A DNA stretch of 64,000 nt from Rhynochetos jubatus (taxonomy: Eukaryota; Chordata; Aves; Eurypygiformes; Rhynochetidae): assembly GCA_027574665.1 (NCBI GenBank), contig CM050673.1, forward strand, positions 9,719,420 through 9,783,419. The letters are read 5' to 3'. Shown one piece after another: positions 1 to 10,255 of this stretch. Each line of letters opens with the position of its first letter. Position 1 is the first letter of the stretch. The translations under genes were made by a program, and so were the position numbers. The notes under the pieces were generated by a model. The model was not told where the DNA came from. It made no database searches and worked only from the letters and a program-made list of their open reading frames with translations.

Positions 1-3000
1 CAGCCAAAATGCAGCCCACATCCGGGAGAATATCAAGAGCAGGGGGTGGAGCAAGCCAGGCCTCAAACCACGAGAAGCTCCAGCCCAAAAGGCAGCCAAA
101 ATGCAGCCCACATCCGGGAGAATCTCAAGAGCAGGGGGTGGAGCAAGCCAGGCCCCAAACCACGAGAAGCTCCAGCCCAAAATACAGCCAAAATGCAGGC
201 CACATCCGGGAGAATCTCAAGAGCAGGGGGTGGAGCAAGCCAGGCCTCAAACCACGAGAAGCTCCAGCCCAAAATGCAGCCAAAATACAGCCCACATCCG
301 GAAGAGTATCAAGAGCAGGGGATGGAGCAAGCCAGGCCTCAAACCACAAGAAGCTCCTGCCCAAAAGGAAGCCAAATTCCAGCCCACATCGGGGAGAATC
401 TCAAGAGCAGGGGGTGGAGCAAGCCAGGCCTCAAACCGCGAAAAGCTCCAGCCCAAAAGGCAGCCTAAATCCAGACCATATCCGGGAGAATATCAGGAGC
501 AGGGGGTGGAGCAAGGCAGGCCTCAAACCACGAGAAGCTCCAGCCCAAAAGGCAGCCAAAATCCAGCCCACCTCTGGGAGAATCTCAAGAGCAGTGGGTG
601 GAGCAAGCCAGGCCTCAAACCACGAGAAGCTCCAGCCCAAAAGGCAGCAAAAACGCAGACCACATCCGGGAGAATATCAAGAACAGGGGGTGGAGCAAGC
701 CAGGCCTCCAACCATGAGAAGCTCCAGCCCAAAAGGCAGCCAAAATGCAGCCCACATCCGGGAGAATCTCAAGAGCAGGGGGTGGAGCAAGCCAGGCCTC
801 AAACCACGAGTAGATCCAGCCCAAAAGGCAGCCAAACTCCAGCCCAACTCCCGGAGAATATCAAGAGCAGGGGGTTGGAGCAAGCCAGGCCTCAAACCAC
901 GAGAAGCTCCAGCCCAAGAATCAGCCAAAATGCATCCCACATCCGGGAGAATCTCAAGAGAAGGGTGTGGAGCAAGCCAGGCCCCATCCACGAGAAGCTC
1001 CAGCCCAAAAGGCAGCCAAAATGCTGCCCACATCCGGGAGAATCTCAAGAGCAGGGGGTGGAGCAAGCCAGGCCTCAAACCACGAGAAGCTCCTGCCCAA
1101 AAGGCAGCCAAAATCCAGCCGACATCCGGGAGAATCTCAAGAGCAGGGGGTGGAGCAAGCCAGGCCTCAAACCACGAGAAGCTCCAGCCCAAAAGGCAGC
1201 CAAAATGCAGCCCACATCCGGGAGAATATCAAGAGCAGGGGGTGGAGCAAGGCAGGCCTCAAACCACGAGAAGCTCCAGCCCAAAAGGCAGCAAAAATCC
1301 AGCCCACATCCGGGAGAATCTCAAGAGCAGGGGGTGGAGCAACCCAGGCCTCAAACCACGAGAAGCTCCAGACCAAAAGGCAGCAAAAATGCAACCCACA
1401 TCCGGGAGAATATCAAGAGCAGGGGGCGGAGCAAGCCAGGCTTCAAACCACAAGAAGCTCCAGCCCAAAAGGCAGGCAAAATCCAGCCCACATCCGGGAG
1501 AATCTCAAGAGCAGGGGGTGGAGCAAGGCAGGCCTCAAACCACAAGAAGCTCCAGCCCAAAAGGCAGCCAAAATCCAGCCCACATCCGGGAGAATATGAG
1601 GAGCAGGGGGTGGAGCAAGGCAGGCCTCAAACCACGAGGAGCTCCAGCCCAAAATGCAGCCAAAATGCAGCCCACATCCGGGAGAATCTCAAGAGCAGGG
1701 GGTGGAGCAAGCCAGGCCCCAAACCACGAGAAGCTCCAGCCCAAAAGGCAGCCAAAATGCAGCCCACATCCGGGAGAATCTCAAGAGCAGGGGGTGGAGC
1801 AAGCCAGGCTTCAAACCACAAGAAGCTAAAGCCCAAAAGGAAGCCAAAATACAGCCCACATCTGGGAGAATATCAAGAGCAGGGGGTGGAGCAAGCCAGG
1901 CCTCAAACCACGAAAAGCTAAAGCCCAAAAGGGAGCCAAACTCCAGCCCAACTCCCGGAGAATATCAAGAGCAGGGGGTGGAGCAAGCCAGGCCCCAAAC
2001 CACGAGAAGCTCCAGCCCAAAATACAGCCAAAATGCAGACCACATCCGGGAGAATCTCAAGAGCAGGGGGTGGAGCAAGGCAGGCCTCAAACCATGAGAA
2101 GCTCCAGGCCAAAAGGCAGCCAAAATCAGCCCACATCCGGGAGAATCTCAAGAGCAGGGGGTGGAGCAAGCCAGGCCTCAAACCACGAGAAGCTAAAGCC
2201 CAACAGCCAGCCAAAATACAGCCCACATCCGGAAGAGTATCAAGAGCAGGGGGTGGAGCAAGCCAGGCCTCAAACCACGAGAAGCTCCAGCCCAAAAGGC
2301 AGCCAAAATCCAGCCCACATCCGGGAGAATATCAAGAGATGTGGGTGGAGCAAGGCAGGCCTCAAACCACGAGAAGCTCCAGCCCCAAAGGCAGCCAAAA
2401 TACAGCCCACATCCGGGAGAATCTCAAGAGCAGGGGGTGGAGCAAGACAGGCCTCAAACCACGAGAAGCTCCAGCCCAAAAGGCAGCAAAATGCAGATCA
2501 CATCCGGGAGAATATCAAGAGCAGGGGGTGGAGAAAGCCAGGCCTCAAACCACGAGAAGCTCCAGCCCAAAAGGCAGCAAAAATGCAGACCACCTCCGGG
2601 ATAATATCAAGAGCAGGGGGTGGAGCAAGCCAGGACTCAAACCACGAGAAGCTCCAGCCCAAAAGGAAGCCAAATTCCAGCCCACGTCAGGGACAATCTC
2701 AAGAGCAGGGGGTGGAGCAAGCCAGGCCTCAAACCACGAGAAGCTCCAGCCCAAAATGCAGCAAAAATGCAGCCCACATCCGGGAGAATCTCAAGAGCAG
2801 GGGGTGGAGCAATCCAGGCCTCAAACCACAAGAAGCTCCAGCCCAAACGGCAGGAAAAATGCAGACCACCTCCGGGATAATATCAAGAGCAGGGGGTGGA
2901 GCAAGCCAGGACTCAAACCACGAGAAGCTCCAGCCCAAAAGGCAGCCAAAATCCAGCCCACATCCGGGAGAATATCAGGAGCAGGGGGTGGAGCAAGGCA

Positions 3001-5035
3001 GGCCTCAAACCACGAGAAGCTCCAGCCCAAAAGGCAGCCAAAATACAGCCCACATCAGGGAGAATCTCAAGAGCAGGGGGTGGAGCAAGCCAGGCCTCAA
3101 ACCACGAGAAGCTCCAGCCCAAAAGGCAGCCAAAATCCAGCCCTATATCTGGGAGTATATCAAGAGTAGGGGCTGGAGCAAGCCAGGCCTCAAACCACGA
3201 GAAGCTCCAGCCCAAAAGGCAGCCAAAATGCAGCCCACATCCGGGAGAATCTCAAGAGCAGGGGATGGAGCAAGCCAGGCCTCAAACCACGAGAAGCTCC
3301 AGCCCAAAATGCAGCCAAAATGCAGCCCACATCCGGGAGAATATCAAGAGCAGGGGGTGGAGCAAGCCAGGCCTGAAACCACGAAAAGCTAAAGCCCAAA
3401 AGGCAGCCAAACTCCAGCCCAAATCCCGGAGAATATCAAGAGCAGGGGGTGGAGCAAGCCAGGCCTCAAACCACGAGAAGCTCCAGCCCAAAAGGCAGCC
3501 AAAATGCAGCCCACATCCGGGAGAATCTCAAGAGCAGGGGTTGGAGCAAGCCAGGCCTCAAACCACGAGAAGCTCCTGCCCAAAAGGAAGCCAAATTCCA
3601 TCCCAAATCCGGGAGAATCTCAAGAGCAGGGGGTGGAGCAAGCCAGGCCTCAAACCACGAGAAGCTCCAGCCCAAAAGGCAGCAAAAAGGCAGCCCACAT
3701 CCGGGAGAATCTCAAGAGCAGGGGGTGGAGCAATCCAGGCCTCAAACCATGAGAAGCTCCAGCCCAAAAGGCAGCCAAAATGCAGCCCACATCCGGGAGA
3801 ATCTCAAGAGCAGGGGGTGGAGCAAGGCAGGCCTCAAACCACGAGAAGCTCCAGCCCAAAAGGCAGCCAAAATCCAGCCCACATCCGGGAGAATCTCAAG
3901 AGCAGGGGGCGGAGCAAGGCAGGCCTCAAACCACGAGAAGCTCCAGACCAAAAGGCAGCAAAAATGCAACCCACATCCGGGAGAATATCAAGAGCAGGGG
4001 GCGGAGCAAGCCAGGCTTCAAACCACGAGAAGCTCCAGCCCAAAATGCAGCAAAAATGCAGCCCACATCCGGGAGAATCTCAAGAGCAGCGGCTGAAGCA
4101 AGGAACGCCCCAAACCACGAGAAGCTCTAGCCCACAAGGCAGCCAAAATGCAGCCCACATCCGGGAGAATGTCAAGAGCAGGGGGCGGAGCAAGCCAGGC
4201 TTCAAACCACAAGAAGCTCCAGCCCAAAAGGCAGCAAAAATGCAGCCCACATCCGGGAGAATCTCAAGAGCAGGGGGTGGAGCAAGCCAGGCCTCAAAAC
4301 ACGAGAAGTTCCAGCCCAAAAGGCAGCCAAAATCCAGCCCACATCCAGGAGAATCTCAAGAGCAGGGGGTGGAGCAAGCCAGGCCTCAAACCACGAGAAG
4401 TTCCAGCCTAAAAGGCAGCCATAGTCCAGCCCACATAAAAGATAATATCAAGAGCAGGGGTTGGAGCAAGCCAGGACTCAAACCACGAGAAGCTCCAGCC
4501 CATAATGCAGCCAAAATCCAGCCCACATCCGGGAGAATATCAAGAGCAAGTGGTGGAACAAGCCAGGCCTCAAACCACAAGAAGCTCCAGCCCAAAAGGC
4601 AGCCAAAATCCAGCCCACATCCAAGAGAATATCAAGAGTAGGGGGTCGAGCAATCCAGGCCTCAAACCACGAGAAGCTCCAGCCCAAAAAGCAGCCAAAT
4701 TCCAGCCCAACTCCCAGAGAATCTCAAGAGCAGGGGGTGGAGCAAGCGAGGTCTCAAAAGACGGAAATTTCCAGCCCAAAAGGCAACCAAAATGCAGGCC
4801 ACATGCGGGAGAATATCAAGAGCAGGGGGTGGAGCAAGCCAGGCCTCAAACCACGAGAATCTACAGCCCAAAAGACAGCCAAAATGCAGCCCACATCCAG
4901 GAGAATCTCAAGAGCAGGGGGTGGAGCAAGCCAGGTCTCAAAAAAAGGATATTTCCAGTCCAAAAGGCAACCAAAATGCAGGCCACATGTGGGAGAATAT
5001 CAAGAGCAGTGGCTGCAGCAAGCCAAGCCTCAAAC
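1..5035 (+). repeat. 92-bp tandem satellite array (about 55 units, open at left edge)
   Basis: A 92-bp unit repeats head to tail. Landmarks in each unit, in order: CAGCCCACATCCGGGAGAAT, CAAGAGCAGGGGGTGGAGCA, CAGGCCTCAAACCACGAGAA, CTCCAGCCCAAAAGGCAGCC. Divergence is low in the middle. It rises from about 4400 to 5035, where units carry AAAAGACGGAAATTTCCAG or AAAAAAGGATATTTCCAG variants, as expected at a satellite edge. Occasional units have 1-bp indels (near 866 and 2126) or a shortened junction (near 980). The unit splits into four 23-bp segments homologous to the diverged 23-bp field at 16800-20477. The consensus has no stop codon in any plus-strand frame, which explains two overlapping 606-codon frames offset by exactly one unit. 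I see no sign of coding selection. Confidence 0.97.
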
Positions 5036-5044
5036 CTGATGCTG

Positions 5045-6007
5045 CCCCCAAGTTTTGCACAAAGTCCCTTCACACTATTCCCATCTGGCCCACAGTCAGA
5101 TCACACCATTCCCCAGCGGGTCCCGACTCTCCATCCATCAGCACAGCAACTCCAGCAAAGGTTAACACAGTTCCCGGCACACAGCTGCACGCACATGCCC
5201 CCCCTGCCAGAGACAGAAATGGCTGTGGAGATACGCATCTTGCTAGGAAGGTACCTGTTCAAATGCCCCCGGAGCCCGGTGCAAGCCTTCCCGTCACATG
5301 TCAGCATGTCTCAACGGGAGCAGACCTGAGCCTCCAGGAGGCTTTTCAGCCCAGGCCGTGTCGACCGCTCTCTCCTTTCCCAAACTGGGGGGTGTGGAGC
5401 TCTGAGTGCCATCCCACTCCAAGGGACATGCTGGGTGCAGCCCCTGCAGACCAGGAGAAAGCAAGGGTCAGCCATGGAGCCTCCCTCTATTTAGAGAGTC
5501 ATGAGATAATTGACTTCAGGCCTAAGCAATCTCCCAGCCTGGCCTTAATTGGGGCAGGCTCTTGTTGGCATTCCCAGCTGGTGCTGATCTCCCCAGACTG
5601 CCAGAAGGGTCAGGGCTGGCAGGGCATGTCTTAGTTCCCTCTCATCCCTAACTGGAATGAGGAAATGTCATGAGGCCCACTGAATTGGGCCTGAATTTCA
5701 TAGGGACTTGGGTCTGAATTTCACCAGGATTTGGGTGAGAATTTCTCGTGCACTTGGGTCTGAATTTCCCCTGGATTCTGGCCCAAATTTCCCCTGTAGT
5801 AGAGCCCGAATTTCTCCTCAACGTGCCCTCTAATTTCTCTTGAACTCTGGCCAAAATTTCTCCTGCACTGCAACCTTCAATTTCTGCTGGACTCCCTGAA
5901 ATTTCTCCTGCACGTGACCTCCAATTTCTCCTGCGCGGAATCCCAGATTTGACCTGCGCTGGAGCCCAGGTTTCCCCTGGAAGTGACCTCGAATTTGGCC
6001 TGCATTG
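5045..6007 (+). repeat. Left arm of a 1-kb inverted duplication
   Basis: Read on the minus strand, this block matches 20478-21475 almost base for base. Shared landmarks include CAAGTTTTGCACAAAGTCCC (right copy has one change), CCATTCCCCAGCGGGTCCCG and GCCTTAATTGGGGCAGGCTC. The first 600 bases (5045-5640) are not tandemly repetitive and look like low-copy sequence; the rest is 23-bp repeats. The left edge directly abuts the 92-bp array. Several frames run through the low-copy part, including one fused to the satellite, but both arms hold different frames and none resembles a known protein to me. By eye the arms are well above 90% identical, so the duplication is fairly young. Confidence 0.93.
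5670..6007 (-). repeat. 23-bp repeats in reverse orientation
   Basis: Successive 23-base segments begin GGGCCTGAATTTC, GGGTCTGAATTTC, GGGTGAGAATTTC, GGGTCTGAATTTC and TGGCCCAAATTTC. This is the reverse complement of the GAAATTCAGGCC-type element seen elsewhere in the window. It is the only sizeable run of this family in reverse orientation, consistent with the inverted duplication that carries it. Orientation flips back to forward just beyond 6100. Confidence 0.9.
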
Positions 6008-6032
6008 TGGCCTGCATCTCTCCAGCTTTAAG

Positions 6033-6098
6033 GCACGCCCCCTCGCAACTGAAAGCACGCCCCCTCACCCCTGAAGGCACACCTTCTCGCCCCTGTAG
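6033..6098 (+). repeat. Three degenerate 22-mers related to the 22-bp satellite
   Basis: Three consecutive 22-base units occupy 6033-6054, 6055-6076 and 6077-6098. Each begins GCAC (GCACGCCCCCTC, GCACGCCCCCTC, GCACACCTTCTC) and the third ends GCCCCTGTAG. The pure satellite 430 bp downstream has the same length and phase, CCCCGCCCCCTC followed by GCCCCTCTAG. The third unit differs from the satellite at only a few positions. These look like diverged relatives or founder copies of the array. Confidence 0.75.
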
Positions 6099-6533
6099 CC
6101 AGGAGAAATTGCAGCCCAAGTGCAGCAGAAATTCCAGTCCAAGTCCAGGAGATAGTCCACCTGAACTCCAAAAGATATTTAGGCCTAAGTCCAGGAGAAA
6201 TTCCAGCATAAAATGCAGCCCAATTCCAGGAGAAATTTTAGCCTAAGAGCAGCCAAACTCCACTTCAGTTTCAGGAGATAGTCCACCTGAACTCCAGGAG
6301 AAATTTGGGCCCAGATCCAGGAGAAATTCCAGCCTAAAATGCAGCCCAAGTCCAGGAGAAATTCCAGCCCAACCGCAGCAAAAATTCAAGTCCAAATCTA
6401 GGAAAAATTTGAGCCAAAGTGCAGGTGATATTGTGGCCAAGTCTAGCAGAAATTCAATCCTGAGTTCAGCAGAAATTTGGGCCCGAATTCAGCCCCTAAG
6501 TAGGAAAAATATTGGCCCAATTTCAATAGAAAT
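6099..6533 (+). repeat. Degenerate 23-bp repeat field, forward orientation
   Basis: Tandem segments of roughly 23 bases follow the pattern CAAGTCCAGGAGAAATTCCA, with spacing variants such as AAGTGCAGCAGAAATTCCAG and GATAGTCCACCTGAACTCCA. Units diverge substantially. It is the same family as the field at 16800-20477. The last copies grade into A/T-richer sequence at 6500-6533 and then stop abruptly at the 22-bp array. Confidence 0.88.
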
Positions 6534-6534
6534 C

Positions 6535-8571
6535 CCCCCTCGCCCCTCTAGCCCCGCCCCCTCGCCCCTCTAGCCCCGCCCCCTCGCCCCTCTAGCCCCG
6601 CCCCCTCGCCCCTCTAGCCCCGCCCCCTCGCCCCTCTAGCCCCGCCCCCTCGCCCCTCTAGCCCCGCCCCCTCGCCCCTCTAGCCCCGCCCCCTCGCCCC
6701 TCTAGCCCCGCCCCCTCGCCCCTCTAGCCCCGCCCCCTCGCCCCTCTAGCCCCGCCCCCTCGCCCCTCTAGCCCCGCCCCCTCGCCCCTCTAGCCCCGCC
6801 CCCTCGCCCCTCTAGCCCCGCCCCCTCGCCCCTCTAGCCCCGCCCCCTCGCCCCTCTAGCCCCGCCCCCTCGCCCCTCTAGCCCCGCCCCCTCGCCCCTC
6901 TAGCCCCGCCCCCTCGCCCCTCTAGCCCCGCCCCCTCGCCCCTCTAGCCCCGCCCCCTCGCCCCTCTAGCCCCGCCCCCTCGCCCCTCTAGCCCCGCCCC
7001 CTCGCCCCTCTAGCCCCGCCCCCTCGCCCCTCTAGCCCCGCCCCCTCGCCCCTCTAGCCCCGCCCCCTCGCCCCTCTAGCCCCGCCCCCTCGCCCCTCTA
7101 GCCCCGCCCCCTCGCCCCTCTAGCCCCGCCCCCTCGCCCCTCTAGCCCCGCCCCCTCGCCCCTCTAGCCCCGCCCCCTCGCCCCTCTAGCCCCGCCCCCT
7201 CGCCCCTCTAGCCCCGCCCCCTCGCCCCTCTAGCCCCGCCCCCTCGCCCCTCTAGCCCCGCCCCCTCGCCCCTCTAGCCCCGCCCCCTCGCCCCTCTAGC
7301 CCCGCCCCCTCGCCCCTCTAGCCCCGCCCCCTCGCCCCTCTAGCCCCGCCCCCTCGCCCCTCTAGCCCCGCCCCCTCGCCCCTCTAGCCCCGCCCCCTCG
7401 CCCCTCTAGCCCCGCCCCCTCGCCCCTCTAGCCCCGCCCCCTCGCCCCTCTAGCCCCGCCCCCTCGCCCCTCTAGCCCCGCCCCCTCGCCCCTCTAGCCC
7501 CGCCCCCTCGCCCCTCTAGCCCCGCCCCCTCGCCCCTCTAGCCCCGCCCCCTCGCCCCTCTAGCCCCGCCCCCTCGCCCCTCTAGCCCCGCCCCCTCGCC
7601 CCTCTAGCCCCGCCCCCTCGCCCCTCTAGCCCCGCCCCCTCGCCCCTCTAGCCCCGCCCCCTCGCCCCTCTAGCCCCGCCCCCTCGCCCCTCTAGCCCCG
7701 CCCCCTCGCCCCTCTAGCCCCGCCCCCTCGCCCCTCTAGCCCCGCCCCCTCGCCCCTCTAGCCCCGCCCCCTCGCCCCTCTAGCCCCGCCCCCTCGCCCC
7801 TCTAGCCCCGCCCCCTCGCCCCTCTAGCCCCGCCCCCTCGCCCCTCTAGCCCCGCCCCCTCGCCCCTCTAGCCCCGCCCCCTCGCCCCTCTAGCCCCGCC
7901 CCCTCGCCCCTCTAGCCCCGCCCCCTCGCCCCTCTAGCCCCGCCCCCTCGCCCCTCTAGCCCCGCCCCCTCGCCCCTCTAGCCCCGCCCCCTCGCCCCTC
8001 TAGCCCCGCCCCCTCGCCCCTCTAGCCCCGCCCCCTCGCCCCTCTAGCCCCGCCCCCTCGCCCCTCTAGCCCCGCCCCCTCGCCCCTCTAGCCCCGCCCC
8101 CTCGCCCCTCTAGCCCCGCCCCCTCGCCCCTCTAGCCCCGCCCCCTCGCCCCTCTAGCCCCGCCCCCTCGCCCCTCTAGCCCCGCCCCCTCGCCCCTCTA
8201 GCCCCGCCCCCTCGCCCCTCTAGCCCCGCCCCCTCGCCCCTCTAGCCCCGCCCCCTCGCCCCTCTAGCCCCGCCCCCTCGCCCCTCTAGCCCCGCCCCCT
8301 CGCCCCTCTAGCCCCGCCCCCTCGCCCCTCTAGCCCCGCCCCCTCGCCCCTCTAGCCCCGCCCCCTCGCCCCTCTAGCCCCGCCCCCTCGCCCCTCTAGC
8401 CCCGCCCCCTCGCCCCTCTAGCCCCGCCCCCTCGCCCCTCTAGCCCCGCCCCCTCGCCCCTCTAGCCCCGCCCCCTCGCCCCTCTAGCCCCGCCCCCTCG
8501 CCCCTCTAGCCCCGCCCCCTCGCCCCTCTAGCCCCGCCCCCTCGCCCCTCTAGCCCCGCCCCCTCGCCCCT
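6535..8571 (+). repeat. 22-bp GC-box satellite, about 92.6 identical copies
   Basis: The unit is CCCCCTCGCCCC followed by TCTAGCCCCG (22 bp, 18 of 22 G or C; 15 C against 3 G on the plus strand). The sequence repeats exactly every 660 bases and I saw no mismatch across about 2 kb. The minus strand of every unit reads GGGGGCGGGGC, which contains the consensus Sp1 decamer. It also presents G-runs of 5, 4 and 4 separated by 1-, 5- and 3-base loops, a strong G-quadruplex pattern. The palindromic CTAG places TAG on both strands, so no long frame can cross. The array interrupts a field of 23-bp repeats (6099-6533 and 8572-8860). Such purity implies very recent expansion, gene conversion or an assembly consensus effect. 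Confidence 0.98.
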
Positions 8572-8860
8572 TATTGCATGCCAGCTCAATAATAACTCCT
8601 GCCTAAGAAGCAGCCCCACGTCTCGAGCAATTCCAGCGTACGTGCAGCAGAAATGTCAGTTCAAAGCCCGGCCATGTTGCATGTGAATTCTAAGAGCGAT
8701 TCCAACCCCCGGTCAGGAGAAATTCAGGCCCAAGCCCAGTCAAAATTGCAGCCTCAAATGCAGCCCAAGTCCAGGACACACTCCTCCTGCTCTCCAGGAG
8801 AACTGCCCGTGCAAATCTAGCCCAGCTCCCCAAGCAGGCCCACGTCCCTCCAATGGAAGG
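8572..8860 (+). repeat. Diverged 23-bp repeats downstream of the 22-bp array
   Basis: Recognisable fragments such as GTGCAGCAGAAATGTCAG, GGTCAGGAGAAATTCAGGCC and CAGCCCAAGTCCAGGACACA show that the 23-bp family resumes after the 22-bp satellite, more diverged than on its left side. The stretch grades into the CpG-rich repeat family beginning near 8861. Confidence 0.7.
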
Positions 8861-10250
8861 AATGACTCTGAACTTAAGCGTGCAGGGACGCCCCCAATGC
8901 GAGGGGGCCAGGAGGCGCCACAACACCAAGACCAGCGCCCAGACCAAGAGCGGCAGCGAAGTGCAGCAGCACTCCAAGAGCGGCGCGAGACCCTCAACGG
9001 CGGCGCAACACCCCGAGCGGCGCGAGACCCCGAGCGGCAACGAGGCCCATCGACTCCAAGAGCGGCGCGAGACCCACAACGGCGGCGCAACACCCCGAGC
9101 GGCAACGAGGCCCACCACAGCACCAAGAGCAACAAGAGACCCCGATTGCCAAGCCAGAGCTCCTTCCGAGGCAGGCCCGCAGCGCTGCAAAGGAAGGAAC
9201 GCCTCTTACCGTGCGACTCCGAGGCGGAGGCGAGTCCGAGGTGGAGGCGAGTCCGAGGCGGAGGCAGGCCCGCGCCCCTGCAAAGGAAGGAACACCTCTT
9301 ACCGTCCAAGTCCGAGGCGAGTCCGACTCAAAGTCCGAGTCCGAGGTGGCGTGAGGCGCGTCGAGTCGGGGCTCCTTTCGAGGCAGGCCCGCGCCCCTGC
9401 GAAGGAAGGAACGCCTCTTACCTTCCGAGTCCGAGGCGACTTCGAGGAGAAGGCAAGTCCTAGTCCAAGTCGAGGTGAAGTCTGAGTCTGAGTACGAAGC
9501 GGCGGGGCGGCGCGCCGAGCTGGGACCCCTTTCGAGGTGGGCCAGCATCCCTGCAAACAAAGGAATGCCTCTTACCTTCAGAGTCCAGGGACGCCCTGGG
9601 CCCCAGGCGGCAAGGAGGCACGCCGAGACCAAGAGCAGCAGTGAGTTGCACCACCACACCAACAGCGGTGCAAGACCCAGAGTGGCAGCGAGGTGCGCAG
9701 ACTCCAAGAGAGGCGTGAAACCCAAAGCACCGCAACAAGAGCGGCACGACACCCAGAGCGGTGGCGAGGCGCACCAGCTCCAAGAGCAGCGCGACGGCGA
9801 GACACAGAGCACCAAGCCAGTGCGCCTTTCGTGGCTGGCCAGCGTCCCTGCAAAGAAGGAAAGCCTCCTACCTTCAGAGTCCAGGGACACCCCAAGTCCC
9901 AGGTGGCAAGGAGGCGCCGTGACACCAAGAGCGACGGGGCAGCACGCTGAGCCAGGGTTCCTTTCGAGGTAGGTCAGCGTCCCTGCAAAGGAAGGAATGC
10001 CTTCTACCTTCAGAGTCCACAGATGCCCCAAGTCTGAGGTGGTGAGGAGGCACCACGAGATCAAGAGCAGCACTGAGACCAAGAGCAGCGGCGAGGCACA
10101 CTGCGACACCCAGAGCGGCAGCAACGCCCAGAGTGGTGAGCCGGGGTCCCCTTTCAAGGCACCCCAGTGTCTCTGCAAAGGAAGGAATGCCTCGTACCTT
10201 CAGAGTGCAGGGACACCCCAAGTCCCAGGCGGCACAAGACCAAGAGTGGT
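8861..10250 (-). repeat. CpG-rich irregular tandem repeat family
   Basis: A module containing TGCAAAGGAAGGAA, then CCTCTTACC, then often TTCAGAGTCCAGGGA recurs with irregular spacing (about 93, 119, 154, 297, 135 and 190 bases). Between modules lie short degenerate segments rich in GAGCGGCGCGAGAC, CCAAGAGCAGC and AGGAGGC. CpG is dense, especially at 8880-9500. Long frames cross on both strands, for example a minus frame of 394 codons at 8994-10178 whose translation repeats versions of LKVxGIPSFAGTLxxLER. The repetition and the overlap with plus frames argue that these follow from the repeat rather than from a gene. Diverged copies begin near 8830. Confidence 0.8.
9185..10197 (-). other. Seven micro-intron-like GT...CAG segments
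   Basis: On the minus strand each module holds a donor-like GTAAGAG, GTAGAAG or GTACGAG, then a pyrimidine-rich stretch (CATTCCTTCCTTTGCAG or close) that ends as a good acceptor only 24-25 bases later. Positions: 9185-9209, 9278-9302, 9397-9421, 9551-9575, 9848-9871, 9983-10007 and 10173-10197. In the right-hand copies the donor is preceded by CTGAAG, giving a near-consensus AAG|GTAAGA. Twenty-five bases is too short for normal vertebrate splicing. If used at all, a donor in one module would pair with an acceptor in a later one. Confidence 0.6.
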
Positions 10251-10255
10251 GTGAA

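Noticed and set aside
9..1921. Two overlapping 606-codon plus-strand frames as a repetitive secreted or structural protein
   Set aside because: They are the same 92-bp repeat read in two frames, offset by exactly one unit. The consensus simply lacks stop codons. No signal peptide, domain or codon-position bias is visible.
6535..8571. CRISPR array
   Set aside because: There are no spacers; the 22-bp unit is directly contiguous, and the DNA is vertebrate.
8994..10178. 394-codon minus frame as a repetitive membrane protein
   Set aside because: The hydrophobic look comes from CTG- and CTC-rich antisense of GAGCAGC repeats. Plus frames of similar length overlap it and the modules have irregular length.
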